Assembly (NCBI GenBank): GCA_963854835.1
Contig: OY978525.1
Coordinates: 98,535,388-98,599,387 of the forward strand
DNA from: Megamerina dolium
Taxonomy: Eukaryota; Arthropoda; Insecta; Diptera; Megamerinidae
Direction: 5' to 3'
DNA length: 64,000 nucleotides
The position numbers and the translations under genes were made by a program. Shown piece by piece: positions 59,219 to 64,000 of this stretch; the stretch's first letter is position 1, and each line of letters begins with the position of its first letter. Under the pieces are notes generated by a model. It saw nothing but the letters and a program-made list of their open reading frames with translations, had not been told where the DNA came from and ran no database searches.

Positions 59219-59480
59219 GCCATTTAAAAGAAGCTATATTTCTAATTGGCAAAAACCTGGACTAAGCGATTTTCACAAGCAAAATCACTAAGGAAATTTT
59301 GCAATAGAACAGAAATAGTTTGGTAATCGCTTGGTGCCAGGTCCGGACTATTCGCAGGATGACCAAAGCTTCAAGAGTTTCTAGCGAGACATGTATGGCA
59401 TGGTGTTGGGACACAAGACCTCTTCTTTTGATAAACTCTTAATGCTTCTAGATAATCAACTGTAAACTTCAAACATAGAG
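59219..59480 (-). pseudogene. mariner transposase relic
   Basis: The reverse strand reads HPANSPDLAPSDY at about 59330-59370, then LLQNFLSDFACEN. Upstream is a decayed SRETLEAL-like block. This matches mariner HPPYSPDLAPSDYHLFRSLQNFL. Terminal repeats were not found. Confidence 0.65.
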
Positions 59481-59803
59481 GTCCGAATATAGTATTTGGT
59501 TTTATGGAAGTTCGTAGTAAATGTTTACCTTCTCTGGCCGAAAGTTTTTAGATCCTTCGAGTATTTTCATGGTATCGATATTTGCGACGACGGAACTGCT
59601 GCGGAAATATTGGAACAGAATCGACGAAACCAAAATTTTTGTGACTTTCACAATTTCAGCATATGTTTTGAACTGTTGCCTTTACCAAAGCAAAATTGTA
59701 AAATCTTACATGATGGATTCTCTTAGAAATCTCTTTCTAATTAACTTTCATATCTTACAAATCACAACTTAATAGACCAATATCAAAATATGTATGTATC
59801 TGT
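59481..59803. other. Unassigned stretch between two transposon relics
   Basis: Short frames only. No recognisable feature. Confidence 0.5.
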
Positions 59804-60345
59804 CTTTCAGGCAGAGTTGTATGCAATACAGAGGGCAATGCTGCGCTGGTGGACTTGGACAACCCTATCATCACTTCCAAGAAAGTGAAGTTCTGCAAAT
59901 CAAGGCTAAATTATGTCGGAAGACGTAATAGTTTATCGCTGATGTGGGTCCCTGGTCACGTGGGAATCGTAGGCAATGAGACCTCTGATGAATTAGCAAA
60001 AGAAGGTTCTGCGGCTGATTTAATCGGCTCTGAGCCTGCTTTGCCACTACCCGTTGGAGCCATCAAGGCCACGGTCAACACCTGGGCTAATCCAGTTCAT
60101 AAGTCGACCTGGCAGGCCGAGAGAGAGGCTGCAGATGGACGAAATCCATGTTACCTCCTATCTCCTAAGTAGAGGTGATTGCAGAATGCTAGCCGGATTG
60201 GTAACAGGCCACTTTCTATGGGCAAAGCACATGGAAAAGGTAGCACTTGGAAGCAGTGCACTTTGCCCAGCCTGTGAAGAAGAAGATGAGACGGCGGATC
60301 AGCAGTACAATGGACCATTAATGTCTGAGTGCTGCGCTTGATTCC
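59804..60345 (+). pseudogene. LINE RNase H and C-terminal domain fragment
   Basis: FQAELYAIQRAM (with the catalytic Glu of RNase H) starts at 59804. After a frameshift and deletion the frame 59849-60172 carries SLSLMWVPGHVGIVGNETSD, the His/Asp end of RNase H, and ELAKEGSAADLIGSEPAL. A further shift into 60054-60341 gives LLSRGDCRMLAGLVTGHFLW, then SALCPACEEEDETA, the zinc-finger C-terminus. Together these are typical of I/LOA/R1-group LINEs with an RNase H domain. Three frames are needed, so it is dead. The reverse transcriptase part is absent. Confidence 0.82.
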
Positions 60346-62512
60346 ATATTGTTCCAAAAAAAAAAATAAAATTAAAAAAAAAAACTATAAGAGTTACTTT
60401 TAGTATAAAATATACAGCACAATTTTGAGCTTTTTTTTGAGTTTTTTTCTGATCAATATTTGACGAGATCTGGATCACCAAAGTCACAGATCAAAAACAT
60501 AATGTATATCTTTTTCCCCAATATGATATATTTCATTATAATTGTTTAATTTATTTTATTCGACAATCCTAAAGAAAAAAACAAAACAAAAAAAATTGAA
60601 GTGAAGAATAAAATAAAAATATACAGTACATAACCAAATAAATTGTGCGCATATCACACCACTACAACTCTATGAAAATCAGAAGAGAAGAAGAAAAAAA
60701 AAAAATTCATTTTGAAAGTAAAGTGTTTGGTGCGCGTGATTGGTTATGGTGTTCCCATTAGTTTTGCGCTTGTCTTTTGTCTTTCGAAATGCTGCAGTAT
60801 GTTTTGTTTTGTTTTATTATTATTGTTTTTTTGTTTTTTACTTAAATTAAAAAAAAATTTTTTTTTTTTTGCTAAATTGTATTGAGTAAAGCGCATTTTT
60901 GTGCTGAACATGCATGCAACTATTGAAATAATAAAGCAACCAAGCAAGTAGGCAGCCAGTGAGCCAGTCAAGCCTAGAGTTGTTGCTATGTAGCTTACCT
61001 ATAAGCTTATATATTTGTTTGTTTGACTGTCTTTCTTACTGTTTCTCTGTCTATCTGTCTGTCTATCTGTCTGTCAGATGATGATGATGATAATGATGAC
61101 GATTATTACAATACTTACTAACAGTTAAACGATATTTTTGCAAATATTGCATATAGAGATGACCAATAAAACTGTATATATAGTAAAATAGGTTCATCGG
61201 ATGGCAGTACGAAATCCAGTGGGGATTGGCAAAAAATTTTAATTTTTAGAGTAAAATTAAAATGATTTCTTTTTTAGAAATACTGTACTTCATCACAAGA
61301 GATATTACATTACATAAAAGAATAATTGCAAGCAGTTCCCATAACATGTATATATTATACATTTTACTTTTCACTTACATGTACGAGCACTTGTATGTAT
61401 TTGTTGTACTCGAGCAATTAATGTGAAATATTCATTCAGTTAGCAAGGAAGTCAGCCCAGACCAAGTCAAGCCAAGCCAAATAATCAATAAAGATATAAA
61501 TGATCATCACCGTTATATTGTGTATTTTTCGCATAGTAAGTGGTAATAAAATTGTTGCTCATTTTGGCTTCTTTTGCTTGTGTGAGAAGACGACAGTGCA
61601 TATTATTACAAAAACAAAAAAGAATAATAACGACAACATACCAAATCGAAATAAAAATTGAAATTGAAATAACTACCTAGGTATATGTATGTATGTATTA
61701 TTGCAAAAGACACATGAACAGTGGCTGGACGTTGAAATAGACAGAACCGACATATAAAGACCTGTCTGCTTGCCTCGCTCATTAAACATCTTAAACATGG
61801 AGATATTTAAGAAGGCAATTTATTGCGCTCATCAAAGTATTGTTGTTTTTTTTTTTAAACAAAATATCCGTACACATCAATGAATGATATATGGATGCAA
61901 AAGGTGTATGTGGACATAGTTACACGTAGTACTTATACGTAATAAGTATACGATCATAAACGACAGCAAGATCAATGATCACCCACGCTTGTCACATTAG
62001 CTATTTAACACTTTATAGTCTTAATGTGATATTAAAAAAAAAACTGTTTATTTCTACTTATACATACGAGTAGTACGTATGTAGATACATTAGTATGTAT
62101 GTATGTGTTCGTATATTGGGAGGATCACATGCGGTACGTGCGATTAACCACAATTGATATTTTTAACAGTAGGCACGTATTGGATGGTTTGAAGATAAGG
62201 CATATATCGTAAATGTGATAATGCATAAAATTCAAAGAATCAGTAATATGAGAATTAAATTAATCAATTGTATGTAAAATAGTACAGTGAATTAACCACA
62301 AACAATTTTCTCATAAACATTTATTTATGGCATTCCCATGTTATATTGTATGCCTATTGGTAACACAAACAAACTTTAAGGAATTGCTGGAGGTATTAAA
62401 ATGGTAGATTTTTGTCCATCTCTTAAGCATATTTAAATGTGTCCGTCCTTATAATCGTGTTTCATTTGTCTGCTTCACTGCTACAATAACTTGAAGACTT
62501 TTGCGCCATCGC
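60346..62512. other. Gene-free AT-rich stretch
   Basis: It has tandem CTGT/CTAT repeats at 61040-61075, a GATGAT run at 61078-61100 and GATCAATGATC at 61970-61980. No supported coding sequence. Confidence 0.5.
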
Positions 62513-62615
62513 TTTTTCTGAACTTTGTCACAAGAGTTCTTTTAGCAACTTTTCCATGGCAAATTGTTACTGCCGGAAGAATCGTCAATTTCTTGCTGAC
62601 ATGTGGGTACCGTTA
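62513..62615 (-). mobile_element. tRNA-derived SINE, copy F, internal fragment
   Basis: CTTTGTCACAAGAGTTCTTT, TTTTCCATGGCAAATTGTTA and CTGACATGTGGGTACCGTT match the central body of the reverse-strand copy B. Head and tail are missing. Confidence 0.7.
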
Positions 62616-62777
62616 GTGAAAATATTTATGAAAAGTTCGATCTCTAGCTATGGTTACATACTGATTTGTAGATGTTCTCGTATTTGGATTATTGAAAGCT
62701 TATTAAGCGTTGTTGGTATTTTTCCTAGAAATAAATGTTTTTATTTCTTGTCCATACGCACAATATATGTAAATGTA

Positions 62778-63974
62778 CAGGGTGTTCCATTAAGACGCGT
62801 GTGGTATTTTGATATTTTATTTCATTCGAAAGGTCTCATTATGAGATTATGTGTGGAAAATCATGTCGCGTATATGTTCACTGTGTCTATTACGTAGATA
62901 TCTCACTCCTTCGGTCATATTCTTGATGACGTTTTGCAGTATGACCTCCGGAATGACCCGAATCACCAATGTAATATTGCTTTTCAACTATGAAATCGTC
63001 TTCGGATCATTCAAATAGACTAAATTCTTCGTGTGAATCCACAGAAAAAACTCTAACGGCGTCAAATCACATAATCTGGGCGGCCAATTCACATCACCGC
63101 GATAAGAAATTACACGGTTTGAGAATTTGCGAAGCAAAAAGTCCAAATTGAGGAGAGTTGTGTGTGGTGTAACGCCGTCCTATTGAAACCACTTATCGTC
63201 CAGACCCTGAGCTTCAACTTCTGGCACAAAATAGTGCCCCAACATGGTGTGATATCACTGAGAATTGATATTATCGATATTTCTATCATCATTCTCGAAA
63301 AAATATGGCCCGATGATGCCTCCAACTCCCAAAACGCACCAAACGGTGACTCGCGGTGGATGCATTGGCTTTTCAACAATGTCGTGTGGATTTTCCGAAC
63401 CCCAGATACGACAGTTTTTTTTGTTAACATAGCCTCCGAGCTGGAAATGAGCCTCGTTCGAAAAGATGATTTTTTTAGAAAAAATCATGGCCCAATCAGC
63501 GAATGTACGGCGTTGTGCATGGTCACGGGGCAACAGATGCTGCATCAAATGGGTGTAACTTCAAGTCAAAGCGCAAAATTCGATGCATCGTGGTCGCGGA
63601 AATGGCCAATTGTTGCGAACGATAGCAAATAAATATTCCGGGGGACTCGACGACACATTTCACTTGCGGCAGCAATATTCTCAGCACTGCTTGCATTCCG
63701 AACTCTGGCTTGCTTCGAAGCATCAACTACGAAACCAGTTCTTTTACTAAAGTGGTGATTGTGACCTCATTTTTGTTGAATCGATTGTAGCATTTGCATG
63801 ATCGACTTGGAATTTAAGATCCAAAATTTGACGATTTCAATGCTTTGTTCATTCATGCAGTGATCCATAAATAAAGTCCTATACTGTCACGAGGACAATG
63901 ACATGGCGGAAAAGGGTCGATAATGCAAATTATAATCGATAACAAAGTACCACATCTACTATTGGAACACACTG
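62778..63974 (-). mobile_element. Near full-length Tc1/mariner-type element, dead transposase
   Basis: The left end CAGGGTGTTCCATTAAGACG pairs with the inverted right end ACCACATCTACTATTGGAAC...ACTG; both are flanked by TA (62776-62777, 63975-63976). Length is 1197 bp. The reverse strand reads, in several frames, SQQLAISATTMHRILRFDLK (DNA-binding part), QRRTFADWAMIFSKKIIFSN, EAHFQLGGYVNKKNCRIWGS, VTVWCVLGVGGIIGPYFFEN and VNWPPRLCDLTPLEFFLW. The C-terminus is RDMIFHT. The first catalytic Asp is Asn (SNEAHF), the residue before the second is a stop, and PLDFF is PLEFF. It has at least two frameshifts. Confidence 0.88.
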
Positions 63975-64000
63975 TATATAAATGTAATCGATAGCAACGT

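Noticed and set aside
27735..64000. Search for further exons of the 26436 gene
   Set aside because: Every frame above ~80 codons on the plus strand here is either a transposon piece or AT-biased without motif. None starts with an acceptor and continues IERLGKGRTSYPIMQ convincingly.

Overview
The window is AT-rich nuclear DNA from a higher fly (Brachycera). The kynurenine monooxygenase gene is closest in design to dipteran cinnabar, introns are short (59-82 bp, one of 460 bp) with GT-AG ends, CAA/CAG low-complexity sequence is common, and the repeats (DINE-1-like elements with GGGCGTGG modules, mariner relics, short ACATATGT runs) are typical of acalyptrate flies. A tephritid fruit fly is my best guess, but that is inference.

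Layout. 1-2586: three reverse-strand fragments of one RTE-type LINE. 3855-4206: a short TG...CA element with 71-bp inverted arms and an ATAT duplication, solo-LTR-like or foldback, just upstream of the first gene. 4560-5820: complete four-exon Rad51D (homologous recombination). 6686-8777: complete six-exon kynurenine 3-monooxygenase (cn, ommochrome/tryptophan pathway), same strand. 9540-26435: almost gene-free, with DINE-1-like tandem-repeat elements, tRNA-derived SINEs, mariner/Tc1 and LINE fragments. 26436-27734: one large Asn/Gln/Gly-rich first coding exon ending in a clean donor; I do not recognise the gene. 27735-64000: no convincing downstream exon, so this is probably its long intron and/or intergenic DNA, filled with more DINE, SINE, mariner and LINE pieces.

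The two recognised genes are unrelated in pathway and are simply neighbours. The interesting biology is in the repeats: (i) a tRNA-headed SINE with six copies on both strands, three of them with 8-13 bp target-site duplications, one of which carries a 42-bp 3' tail that aligns without gaps to the 3' end of a LINE fragment in the same window; (ii) DINE-1-like elements whose central ~150-bp tandem units have become ~300-bp two-part higher-order units; (iii) at least nine dead mariner/Tc1 copies from several lineages, including three short derivatives that keep both ends and two different lineages that share the same Asp-to-Asn change at the first catalytic residue. All coordinates and alignments were made by eye.
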